Positions 34,815 through 44,086 of a DNA stretch of 64,000 nt are shown here, piece after piece. How positions within the stretch are numbered: the stretch's first letter is position 1; every line of letters starts with the position of its first letter. Source of the stretch: Schistosoma haematobium (taxonomy: Eukaryota; Platyhelminthes; Trematoda; Strigeidida; Schistosomatidae); assembly GCF_000699445.3 (NCBI RefSeq), contig NC_067197.1, positions 25,651,809-25,715,808 of the forward strand, in the 5' to 3' direction. Both the position numbers and the translations under genes were made by a program. Under the pieces are notes generated by a model. It had not been told where the DNA came from. It made no database searches and saw only the letters and a program-made list of their open reading frames with translations.

Positions 34815-36455
34815 CTAAATCTTATTGAAGAGAATGTGGAGTATCCTTGCAGTTGCCGCTACGTCTGCTTTTAGTGCCTCTGCTGGGATGTCGTCCGGTT
34901 TTGCTGCTTTGCCACTCTTGATTTGTCTGATGGCCATGCTGATTTCTTCAATTGCTGGTGGGCCAACATTGATTGGGAGGTCCGTGGGTGCTGCTTCGAT
35001 GTTGGGTGGGTTCAGTGGAGCTGGTCGATTCAAGAGTTCCTTGAAGTGTTCTACCCACCTGTTTTGTTGCTCTTCAATGTTGGTGATTACCTCGCCTTCC
35101 TTGCTTTTCACTGGTCGTTCTGGTTTGCGGCGATTTCCAGAGAGTTTCTTTGTCGTGTCATACAATTGTCTCATGTTTCCTTCTCTTGCAGCCTTTTCCG
35201 CCGTCGTTGCTAAATCTTCCACATATTTACGTTTGTCGGTTCTGATGCTCCTCTTCACTTGTTTGTTTATTTCCGTGTATTCAGCTTGTACCTTGGCTTT
35301 TTCTGCTCTTGTTCCGCTGGTATTGATCGCTGCCTTCTTGTTTCTTCTTTCTTGAATCTTATCCAGTGTATCAACAGTGATCCATTCCTTGTGGTGGTGC
35401 TTCTTGTGACCCAGGACCTCATGACATGTTGAAGTGATTGCCTCTTTGATCCCCTTCCAGTTGCTCTCCACAGTAGTTCCTTCTCCATTGAGTAGATCAT
35501 GAAAGGCCTGGAACCTATTGCTGAGGACTATCTTGAATTTGTTGAGTTTGTTAGTATCCTGGAGAAAGGCCGTATTGAACTTTTGTGATACTGTCTGCCC
35601 CGTTGTCCAGTGCTTCTTGAGTTTCAATTTCATCTTAGCGACCAGTAAGTGATGATCTGATGCTATATCAGCTCCTCTCTTGGTTCTCACGTCCTCTATA
35701 GTCCTCCTGAACGTTTTGTTGATGCAAATATGGTCGATTTGGTTTTGTGTAGTATGATCCGGTGAAGTCCATGTGGTTTTGTGTATGCGTTTATGTGGGA
35801 ATATGGTGCCGCCTATGACCAGCTTATTGAAGGCACATAGATTTGCAAATCTCTCACCATTTTCGTTTCTTTCTCCCAGTCCGTGTCGTCCCATGATGTC
35901 TTCATATCCAGTGTTGTCCGTTCCAACCTTGGCGTTGAAATCTCCCATCAGAATGGTCAGGTCCTTTGTTGGGCACTTCTCGACTATTGACTGCAGCCTA
36001 TTGTAGAATTGATCTTTAGCGTCTTCATTGTAGTCGTTGGTAGGCGCATAGCATTGGATGATGTTCATTGAAATGCCCTCTTTCTTTGTTTTAAACGAGG
36101 CTTTGATGATCCTTGGTCCATGAGATTCCCATCCTATAAGCGCATTTTGCGCTTGTTTGGACAGCATCAATGCAACTCCTTGTGTATGTGGTGCATTTTC
36201 TTCTTCATGGCCGGAGTATAACAGGAGCTCTCCTGTAGTTAATCGTTGTTGTCCAACTTGTGTCCAATGTGTTTCACTGATCCCAAGTACCTCTAGGTTG
36301 TATCTTTTCATTTCTGCAGCAATCTGGAAGGCTCTTCCGGTGTCCCACATTGTACGAACATTCCATGTACCTAAATAAATGGTCGCTCTGTTTGTCAGAA
36401 GGGGCATCGGCCTCGTAACTTCCGAAGGGATTCGGCTTTCATCATGAGGCGTCAT
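34815..36455 (-). CDS. RTE retrotransposon endonuclease (and start of RT)
   Basis: This 546-codon frame begins at a methionine about 190 bp inside the element and ends at an in-frame TAG. Residues 27-280 are an AP-endonuclease-like domain: GTWNVRT (29-35), ETHW with the catalytic Glu (61-64), GDFNAKVG (171-178), TTWTSP (227-232), QIDHI (239-243) and SDHHLL (266-271). All catalytic motifs look intact. A basic, helical linker follows (about 280-460), and from about 470 the RT domain begins with IEEISMAIRQIKSGKAAKPDDIP. In intact relatives the frame continues without a stop into the RT catalytic core, so the stop here truncates the polyprotein. Confidence 0.92.
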   Translation of the reverse strand: MTPHDESRIPSEVTRPMPLLTNRATIYLGTWNVRTMWDTGRAFQIAAEMKRYNLEVLGISETHWTQVGQQRLTTGELLLYSGHEEENAPHTQGVALMLSKQAQNALIGWESHGPRIIKASFKTKKEGISMNIIQCYAPTNDYNEDAKDQFYNRLQSIVEKCPTKDLTILMGDFNAKVGTDNTGYEDIMGRHGLGERNENGERFANLCAFNKLVIGGTIFPHKRIHKTTWTSPDHTTQNQIDHICINKTFRRTIEDVRTKRGADIASDHHLLVAKMKLKLKKHWTTGQTVSQKFNTAFLQDTNKLNKFKIVLSNRFQAFHDLLNGEGTTVESNWKGIKEAITSTCHEVLGHKKHHHKEWITVDTLDKIQERRNKKAAINTSGTRAEKAKVQAEYTEINKQVKRSIRTDKRKYVEDLATTAEKAAREGNMRQLYDTTKKLSGNRRKPERPVKSKEGEVITNIEEQQNRWVEHFKELLNRPAPLNPPNIEAAPTDLPINVGPPAIEEISMAIRQIKSGKAAKPDDIPAEALKADVAATARILHILFNKI

Positions 36456-36901
36456 AATTCTTCTAAATGAAAACCTTCTGACTCCCAGGGCAGAGTCTAA
36501 AAGGTTTAAATAATTTTTTCTGGTTAGCGTTTTTTTAGCGAATTAGTTTTCTACGGGATGGGGACGCTAACCCCATGCCCAACCCTCCTCCTTTATCCGG
36601 GCTTGGGACCGGCAGTAGCCCCCGGAGGGACTCCAGGCGGAGTTGAACAATCATTATTTTCACCTTATTCCATATCACTACCTTTCATATTAATATAGGA
36701 TTTATACTATTAATGACGCGGCTACTTTGTATTTTACTTTAAATTACTATGTACAGAAATAACTATTCATACAATTGTACAGGAATAATAAATGAACCAC
36801 CAAAAATAAACTTTTTATCGCTAAACGGTATTCATTATTGATTACATAATAAGAGAAAAGGATAACAAACTTTGTTTAACAAATTTATCATTTTATTTTA
36901 G

Positions 36902-37036
36902 TTAATGGAAGCTAATCAAAAACTGGTATGCAAATGTCATGGAGTTAGTGGTAGTTGTGCTCAACGTGTTTGTTTTCGTCAACTTCGACGAATCGATACA
37001 GAATTAATGCAAAAAGCATTAAAAATGAGATACTTA
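36902..37036 (+). CDS. wnt: Wnt ligand, palmitoleoylation-site exon
   Basis: This 45-codon exon is phase 0 at both ends, with acceptor TTTTAG and donor GTAAGT at 37037. It encodes CKCHGVSGSC, the most diagnostic Wnt motif. The serine after VSG-type residues in this hairpin is the residue acylated by Porcupine and bound by Frizzled, and it is retained here. It is followed by AQRVCFRQL and a helix ending KMRYL. The exon sits only about 260 bp downstream of an RTE retrotransposon at the end of a 16.7-kb intron. That distance to the previous exon is why the gene is easily split in automated annotation. Matching phase and motif continuity with the exon ending at 20194 make the join secure. Confidence 0.95.
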
Positions 37037-37224
37037 GTAAGTTTAAATAAAATAAATTTGTGTACATTTCACATTGTTCATTAATCAACAAATTAATATA
37101 AAATATACTTAACAGTATTAAATTTAGTGTTTATCACATTTGTTTTTATTTGTTTATCCATGAATTTTCAGAATGACTAATGAATGAATATTTTTCTAGA
37201 CAGTCTGTATCACTGTTTGATAGC

Positions 37225-37505
37225 AGTTAGATAATAATTGAAGACTATGAAATACAGGACATATATTTCATCTTAGTATGGGGTTCGTCAATTGTACGTA
37301 TCCAAGATCTTACCGAAAACCTTCGGTTTTACGGTGTTTGCTTAACCTCTGTACCGAATGAGATGAAATTCAATGTTATACGTGTCTAACTTTTTTGAAT
37401 TCATAACATTGTACAACAAAATTTGATTGCCCAGGGTAAGTTACTATCTGACGCCTGTTATAGTTTAATGTACTAGTTATGGCTTCTCACTATGACTCCT
37501 GGGAT
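37225..37505 (-). mobile_element. Decayed SINE in the third visible Wnt intron
   Basis: On the - strand it has the 5' module (CAGGAGTCATAGTGAGAAGCC), then GTTAGACACGTATAAC, a degraded tRNA-like part and a hammerhead-module remnant (CCCCATACTAAGATGAAAT). It fills most of the 568-bp intron 37037-37604. Confidence 0.6.
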
Positions 37506-37604
37506 TACATTTAGAAGCTAGTACATAATTGTTACAGATATTCTTTTTATCTATCCTTACTTTCATTATTGATATATTTTTATTCTCATTTTCTCGAAAA
37601 TAAG

Positions 37605-37774
37605 GCAGCCAAACAGGTTTCGGAAGGTAAAAATGGTGAATTAATCGCCAAAACATTTATTGGTAATGGATTTATCGATGAAGTAGTAAAACCTGAAGAA
37701 CTGGTATTTAGTGAACATTCACCAGATTATTGTAATGTAGAACCTCAAAGAGGTTCTGTTGGTACACGAGATAG
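37605..37774 (+). CDS. wnt: Wnt ligand, linker/C-terminal exon
   Basis: This exon encodes AAKQVSEGKNGEL, then EELVFSEHSPDYC and GSVGTRDR. These match the Wnt region leading into the C-terminal cysteine-rich domain (family pattern LVYxxxSPDFC ... GTxxRxC). The AG acceptor at 37603-37604 follows a pyrimidine-rich tract, and the donor GTAAGT starts at 37775. The exon begins in phase 0 and ends with two bases of an Arg codon completed by the next exon. The preceding intron (37037-37604) contains a decayed SINE copy. Confidence 0.93.
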
Positions 37775-38431
37775 GTAAGTTATAAAAATACCATGTGATG
37801 TGTGAGTAAATAAGTTTCTATGCGTATCGTTTCCTGTAAAATTGTTCATTGAAAGAAACTTAATTATATTAAACAATAGATTCATGGTGAAAATATTCAT
37901 TAGTCAGAATAACAGCGAAATGTAAATGTAAGTTCACATTGTTAGAATTAGTTAAAGGTTCAAAGATACATTCATGATTTTGAGATAATAATTTGTTTGA
38001 GTATTATGTCAAAATAATTCAGCTCAATAAAATGATAAGCATTTTCACAGATTTTGTTTCTGTAAATTTCAATCATTATATTAATAAGAGGATTATAATG
38101 TTAATATATTATCACATTATCTCTCTTACAGTTCCTCAAAGACATATGTAAAGTTATAATTTGAACGACAGTTGAGCTATCGTGTCACACAGATATAGCT
38201 AAAACCTGTCAATCTTTAACTAGGTTAAGGCTAACGGCTAAACAGAAGACAAAATACACAGCCATAAATGACCAAGCTAAAAGTCATGATCTTTAAGTTG
38301 TTATAAATTTAATACGGTCAATAAATGAAGTGCGAATATCAGAATTTTCGACTATACAGAGTGATTGTGTATTCTCTTTAAGTCAAATTACGTGCTGAAA
38401 ACATTTTACGTTATTTCTCATTTGTAAACAG

Positions 38432-38606
38432 AATTTGTACATTGAAAGATACGGGGACATCAAATTGTGTGAATATGTGTTGTGGTCGTGGTTACAGAAA
38501 TGTGACCAAACGAGAAATTGTTCAATGTAACTGCCGAATGGCCTATGGATTCAAAGTGCAATGTGATGAATGTAATATTGAAACTGTAACTCAGAGATGT
38601 TTATGA
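38432..38606 (+). CDS. wnt: Wnt ligand, terminal cysteine-rich exon with stop
   Basis: The first base completes the split Arg codon. The exon then reads ICTLKDTGTSNCVNMCCGRGY, the Wnt C-terminal signature, and ends ETVTQRCL followed by TGA at 38604-38606. The cysteine spacing is Wnt-like with one clear departure. The near-universal tryptophan-Cys-Cys triplet in the pattern CxCxFxWCCxVxC reads Tyr-Gly-Phe here (CNCRMAYGFKVQC), so two conserved cysteines are missing. The reading frame is otherwise intact on both sides. The first canonical AATAAA downstream that I see is at 39321-39326, a tentative polyadenylation signal. The gene is convergent with PAL, whose stop codon lies 6.9 kb away. Confidence 0.94.
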
Positions 38607-41600
38607 ATGCACTTAGCAACTTATTAGATGTTAAATACCGAAGAAAATTCTCCAGGGTCATGATTTAAATCAGCTGGAACAATTTCATGATAGCAGGCTA
38701 TGCATGTGGTGTACACATCTTATGTTTTTAATTTTCTTAAAAATACTATACTACTTAAAAATTGTAAGTAATTTATTATGGAACCATTAAATTTAGACCA
38801 TGTCAATCACGGTTATGTACATATATCTTTCTAACTTTGCATGCTAAGCCAAATCCATGTTACTTATTATGCTAAAAAAATACGCCAACCAAATCTTATT
38901 TTTTGCAAACATATATCACCACAGACAACCACAAGTTACATAGTAAGTTAGGATTAAATTTTGAAGAGAGTGAAATGAGTGAAAAAGACGTGATGTATTT
39001 AGTCTTTTGTAACAAATAACGAGTGTTTGATTATATTAAGTTCTGCGTACACGAGATGTTCTATCAATAATATGATTAGGTTTGACAGAGCTTAGGTAAT
39101 CACTGATGTATCAGCGAATACTTTAATAATATAGAACGTTTTGTTGACTGAAATCTCAACAGGAATGTGAATCGGCAAAAGACTACTTGTCACGAATATT
39201 TATTAATTTCTGGTTCGCGTTAACTAATCGCCATATTTTGCGGATTTCAATGTCTTTTTCTGCGCATATAGCCGGATTCTGTCAACTGAACTATGGAATG
39301 ATACCCATTTATGTTTAAAAAATAAAGTTTGAAAAAAAGTTGGTCATTGTAAGAGTTCGTTAACACGATTCTATACAAATTCCAAATTAATCTTAATGAA
39401 AATAATGAATTCCTTATTGTTTGCGTATTCGCTTTGTCGATCAGTATCTAGATATTCAAAACAAAAACATTTAGTCAGTGATAATTAATGTAGAATCTGG
39501 ATATTTACGATTCGGAGCAAGTTGCGATGATATATCATTGAAACGTGATGAAATTGACAAAATAACTCCCAGATAATTAGAATTAGTAATAATATCAGCG
39601 AAAGTTGAAAAAATTCGACGTAGACGATATGACTAAAAGTTAAAAAGTAAATTTGTGGAATAAAAGGTATGCAGTAAATTTAAAACCCAAGACTCTAAAG
39701 AAGACGAACAGTGAATGCATCTCTTCCATTGAGAAACATTCTGAACCATAACATCAAATCGTAACTAACTATTGATTAGGAAAATTACAATATGGTGAAG
39801 AAGATTTGTAGCTCAGGGGATGTTCTTTGAACTCAAAGAACAAAGCTCCATCGGAATTACCCTATATCCAAAAAAGTAACCCACATCTACTAAGATGGCT
39901 CAACTCAACTATCAATGACCTTATTGACTGAGGCTAGATCTAGCTTCCATCTAACCTACTTCTACACCAGACAGCATACCGCGTCGAGGTAGTTGGTGGC
40001 TGTATATAAGTGATACATATCCAAACAACCTCAATGGATGAAAATGTACTACCTCATTACATGAACAGTCACCTTTATCCGTCACTTTAAGTCTAACCTA
40101 AGCTTGGCTCAACATTCTCGAGGAATGTTTTGAAGGTATTTATTATTAAACACTGGCAATATTCGAAAATCCTCTGTATTTAGAGACAATGTTTCATAAA
40201 GGTAAAGAAAAACTAAGTGAAATGCTTTGCAGCATACTCGTGTCCCGAGTGATACAAGTTGATGAAAGCCAAGAGAGTCTAAATCCACTTCGAGATTTCA
40301 ACGGACAACAAACTACAATAATTGATGAAACTTCCCTCATAGGTTTTGTGGTCAACTTCATTAAATACTTCACCCCCTATCAGTAATATAGTAGTAGGTG
40401 AAAACCAGTCCAGAAGAAAGATTTTGCACTTAGAGGGATAGAAATGAATCTACATATGCTTACATTGCCACCAAAAAGGATCAAAAGACTATATTTCTTC
40501 AGTTTCTTTACCAAATAATACTACGTAATTTCTGTGTTTTAAGTTAAGAAGTGAACATTTTGGTAGGAGATTAATCCAAAGGTAATTAGACAAAGAAATG
40601 ATCATCACTAAAAGAATGTCTACAACGAAATTAGATAAAAATGAGGAAAGCGTACAATCCTCATAAACATCACGAAACGTTTTCAATTCTGATGACAATT
40701 CTCTATGAATTCTTAGTAGACTTTTAGTAGTAGAGCTTATGGTTCTTTAAAATAAGGGAATTTTTTCGACGAAATCATTTGCTTAAGTTGTACATTCGCA
40801 TTTACAGTTGTTTGTTAAATATGTATAACTGTAGAAAGATATGAAAGATTGCATCGTAGAGTGATTCGAGATTTCAAACATCAAATGAGGTTGAGTATTA
40901 ATCAGGGGGTTAGAGAAGAATATGAGGATGTAGCGGTTACTTTTCAAACGCATCCAAGAACATTACCCGGTGTGGCTTTTAAAAGAAGAATTCAAAACAA
41001 TCATCAGTTCAATACAGGAGCACCTAGTCAACTCTGGACACATCGCTTCAAAGTAGTGTTCCTTCAAAATAATCTACTTATTTAAAGGAACTAGGTCGAA
41101 ATGAGGCTGTCACAAAAACTTATGCACTGTTAAGGCGTAGGAGATCCACTAATTCAAGTTCAAACCCTGTGTGCACAGACGACACGTCTAACCTCTTATA
41201 CTTTCATGGGACTAATTCCCTTCCGAAGCATGCTTTAGTCTCGTTTTATTCTTATTATTGTTTTGTAATTTAAAACCGTAATCAGTTATTATTATCCTTT
41301 ACAATTTTTCATGATCCTCATTCAGTTATTATTATAACCACTATGTTTTTTCATTTTTCTTCAAGCGGACAATTATCTTTCATAATTCTGACCCGTAAGT
41401 TATTTTTATTCTTCTATTCTTCTCTTACCCCTTGATTATTGCATAACCTCATTTGATAATAAGAGTCTCGAATCAATTTATGATGTAATCTTTTCTATCC
41501 TTCTATAGACATTTATTTACCACACAAGTAGAAATACGAATGTACAACTTGAGTAAGTGATTTTGTCGAAAAGAAAATTTTCTTCGCTGAACTCTCTTTG

Positions 41601-41694
41601 TTTTTATTTATTGACACATTGAGTTATTTTAATTATCCAAAGGATATTTGTTAATTGCTGGTGTTTTACCAGTATTTTATTAGTATTTTCAATC
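38607..41694. other. Wnt 3' UTR and convergent intergenic DNA
   Basis: It begins with the Wnt 3' UTR (possible AATAAA at 39321). It contains the possible SINE at 39785-40130 and two short open frames (40189-40386 and 40849-41085, 65 and 78 codons) whose translations match no family I know. These could be decayed transposon parts. Confidence 0.5.
39785..40130 (+). repeat. Possible second tRNA-like SINE
   Basis: GATTTGTAGCTCAGGGGATG contains an A-box-like TAGCTCAGGGG, followed by a TCGGAATTACC motif and a GC-richer body unlike the surrounding AT-rich DNA. No good B-box, tail or target duplication is visible, and no second copy is in the window, so the assignment is tentative. Confidence 0.35.
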
Positions 41695-42674
41695 TCGTAT
41701 GCTTTTGGAATTACTCGATATTAGCTTTTATGATATCGCCATAAAACGCGGTGAGGATGTTATAATTCAGCGTTCAATTTATCGAAAAGATACATGGAAT
41801 GGTGTTTATCTGAATTTCACTAGCTTCTTTCTGTTAGTTATAAAAAGACACTTATCAAAACTTTATTTCACAGAACAGAAAGAATAGTACCACTGATACA
41901 CTAGAAGTCAAATTAATGAACGCTAAAAATGCCTTATGAACAAAGAGTATTCAAAGATATTTATTGGGAAAAGTTAGGACAAAAGTTCTAAAGAAACTAC
42001 AGTAGACAATAAACACTCACCTTGGATCAAAAAGTGACGGTGTTGCAGTGACAATAAACGAGATTGGAAACCGCACTGAACAGAGTATCTCCTGGAGCCA
42101 AACTGATTTTCTTGTATAAAACATGTTCTTTACTCCAACCGAGGATTGATAGTTAGTTCTTTCAAGTTACCGTAAACTGGGTATATAAATTTATATGTAC
42201 CTGCTTAAGCAATCACATTGATAGAACAGAAAAAAGGCCCTACTTTTGGACTAAAGAATATATCCCAAACAGTCTCAGATCAATAGGATTAAAGGGTTTT
42301 AGCACTGTATTTTCTGGACATCTCTGTAACACAGAGCATCAAGTCGATATACTGAAATCTTTCAGAATCATCAATCGACAGTTAGATTTCATTCCGTCCA
42401 ATTTTGCCAATGTCATAGCCATGAAACATTTAAAACTGGGCCTATGCATCTAAAAAAATGTTATAAATCTTTGCTTTTTATGTTGACTTTATTGTCAATT
42501 TATTACATCATTCTTACAATATTTTCTCTCTTATTCCGATTGCATCACTTCTTTCACGTTCATAATTTTGTATGTAATTGACTGACTTCAACCTGCTTAA
42601 TTCGTGATTACTATTAATTTTTGTACACATAGTTCCCTTTATTATCTTAAAGAGAACAAGAACAAAGGTTGGTG

Positions 42675-42726
42675 CAGAATAATATGAATTCATTTTGTCT
42701 CGTTAGGTTCTCATCAGCTGCTTACA
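42675..42726 (-). ncRNA. Hammerhead-ribozyme motif, mutated (left arm)
   Basis: This is the partner of the motif at 43773-43824 in opposite orientation and the sense-oriented 3' copy of the element. CTGATGA and the GCAG/CTGC stem are intact. The GAAA core reads GAGA, altering a normally invariant adenine, so it is probably inactive. Confidence 0.65.
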
Positions 42727-43087
42727 ACCCAAATTATTTGAAATTCAAAATTATTACAAATATTGACATATTTATACATAAGAGGGTGATTAAAGATGAA
42801 TAAATGTATCATGGTGTAGCGAAGATTTTGATAGAGTTAATGAGGTCATAAAATTTTGCCTCGAAGAGATAGAGTTTGAGAGGGAAAGTTCCAGAGTATT
42901 GAAATAGTGATTAGAACTCATGAAAATAAATTAATGGTAATACAGAAAAATATGAATTGCAATCAGCCAGTTATGTATGATGCAATTTAAACTTTAGAAA
43001 GAGTTGGAATAATGACGCAATAAATAAATAAATAAATAAAGAAATAAGTAGAAATAAATGAATAAAAAAGGGGGGAGGGTATTGTTA

Positions 43088-43440
43088 CTAGGGTAAAGAA
43101 AGATTTATTACTGTCTCTTTTTGTATACATAAGTCTGGTTTTAGACGTTTGATTGCTAATGCTTCAGCAAATTTCAGAAGGTTGGAGCTTGATTGTTTAT
43201 TAATCACCTTGAAGGACTTCAGTGTGTCAACTTCGTGTCCTGTATCAGGGAGATGTTTTGCGATGGCACTGTTGAATGTTTTCAATCCATTTGATGTTAA
43301 ACTTTTCGGAATATGTTCTTTGAATCGGACGTAGGCTCTCTTTTCTGTTCTACCAATGTAACTGCTTTGGCAGATACATGTGAATTTGTATACACAGTTG
43401 GTGGTAACATGAAAGGGATGCCTGTCAACTTTGATTGTGT
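43088..43440 (-). pseudogene. Penelope-like GIY-YIG endonuclease, 5'-truncated
   Basis: The frame reads CVYKFTCICQSSYIGRTEKRAYVRFKEHIPKSL, then KTFNSAIAKHLPDTGHEVD and KRLKPDLCIQKETVINLSLP, ending at a stop at 43088. The CxxxYIGRTxRxxxxRxxEH pattern is the GIY-YIG nuclease active-site region of Penelope-like elements, and the C-terminal block is equally typical. RT and everything upstream is absent. The frame is cut off where the inverted arm begins near 43450, so this is a 3' fragment without its own start. Confidence 0.85.
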
Positions 43441-43772
43441 CACAGAACTTATTTCTTTATTTATTTATTTATTTATTGCGTCATTATTCCAACTCTTTCT
43501 AAAGTTTAAATTGCATCATACATAACTGGCTGATTGCAATTCATATTTTTCTGTATTACCATTAATTTATTTTCATGAGTTCTAATCACTATTTCAATAC
43601 TCTGGAACTTTCCCTCTCAAACTCTATCTCTTCGAGGCAAAATTTTATGACCTCATTAACTCTATCAAAATCTTCGCTACACCATGATACATTTATTCAT
43701 CTTTAATCACCCTCTTATGTATAAGTATGTCAATATCTGTAATAACGTTGATTTTCAAATAGTTTAAGTTGT

Positions 43773-43824
43773 AAGCAGCTGATGAGAAGCTAACGAAATA
43801 AAATGAATTCATATTATTCTGCTT
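43773..43824 (+). ncRNA. Hammerhead-ribozyme motif in Penelope-like terminus (right arm)
   Basis: The core reads CTGATGA at 43779-43785 and GAAA at 43795-43798. Stem I can form from AAGCAG (43773-43778) and CTGCTT (43819-43824). Stem III is the near-palindrome around ATGAATTCAT (43802-43811), placing U at the cleavage position (43818). Stem II is very short (a closing G-C pair around a small loop). Minimal-stem hammerheads are established in Penelope-like elements. All core residues are present, but activity with so short a stem II is uncertain. Confidence 0.7.
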
Positions 43825-44032
43825 CAATCTTTGTTCTTGCTCTCTTTAAAATGTTAATTTTTGTCTTCATTATATCATCGATAAATTATTTTACTGCTAT
43901 GATCTCTTTTTACTGTCTGATAATCCAGAATCTCTTACATATTGTATTTATTTACAACACCTTATATGTCCAATTTTACTATGATGAGTATGTAAACTTT
44001 CAAATGACTTGTCTTCAAAATATTATAGGTTG

Positions 44033-44086
44033 CAAGCAGCTAATGAGAACGTAACTAAATAAGACGAGTTCATGTTATTTTGTCCA
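44033..44086 (+). ncRNA. Hammerhead-ribozyme remnant at outer Penelope-like terminus
   Basis: The sequence is homologous to the inner element's terminus, but the core reads CTAATGA and TAAA in place of CTGATGA and GAAA. The stem III palindrome is partly retained (GAGTTCATG). It is a dead copy that marks the 3' end of the outer element. Confidence 0.55.

Larger units (their letters stand above)
33423..36644 (-). mobile_element. Full-length RTE-clade non-LTR retrotransposon, inactive
   Basis: The element reads 5' to 3' on the - strand. It has a GC-richer 5' leader (about 36456-36644), one long frame for apurinic endonuclease plus the start of reverse transcriptase, the rest of RT in broken frames, and a 3' tail of TAAG-type tetranucleotide repeats (33421-33445). 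Flanking copies of GAACAATCATTA at 33411-33422 and 36645-36656 are a 12-bp target-site duplication, so the insertion is complete at both ends. Short tandem 3' tails and one EN-RT frame are typical of the RTE clade, which in schistosomes includes SR2/Perere-type families. It lies antisense within the Wnt intron, about 260 bp before the next exon. Confidence 0.93.
42625..43853 (-). mobile_element. Fold-back Penelope-like element nested in the outer one
   Basis: This 1.23-kb insertion is flanked by TTAATTTTTGT at 42614-42624 and 43854-43864, an 11-bp target-site duplication. It has two nearly identical inverted arms of about 400 bp (42649-43049 and 43447-43848) around a 400-bp loop. The loop encodes the GIY-YIG endonuclease C-terminus on the - strand. 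The left arm is the natural 3' region of the element, with its ribozyme in sense; the right arm is an inverted copy. It inserted into the 3' region of an older Penelope-like element. Confidence 0.88.
41695..44086 (+). mobile_element. Outer Penelope-like element, 3' half, split by a second insertion
   Basis: Plus-strand remnants begin with the C-terminal RT stretch RSIYRKDTWNGVYLNF (41777-41830). They continue to a GIY-YIG-like frame at 42196-42453, in which the usual YIG reads HID, followed by an AT-rich 3' region. That region is interrupted by the fold-back element at 42625-43853. It resumes to a terminal motif at 44033-44086 homologous to the ribozyme-bearing terminus of the inner element. 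The 5' portion was not recognised and may have been lost, as is common through 5' truncation. Confidence 0.78.

Noticed and set aside
34825..35355. 176-codon + strand open frame
   Set aside because: Antisense shadow of the RTE endonuclease/RT frame; its composition mirrors the opposite strand.
40849..41085. 78-codon + strand frame upstream of the outer Penelope-like element
   Set aside because: It has no similarity I can recognise to Penelope-like RT or any other family and could be chance. Left unassigned.
43021..43060. AAAT-type tandem run as a CRISPR-like or satellite array
   Set aside because: It is a simple tetranucleotide run inside the arms of the fold-back element, mirrored at 43452-43480; there are no spacers.
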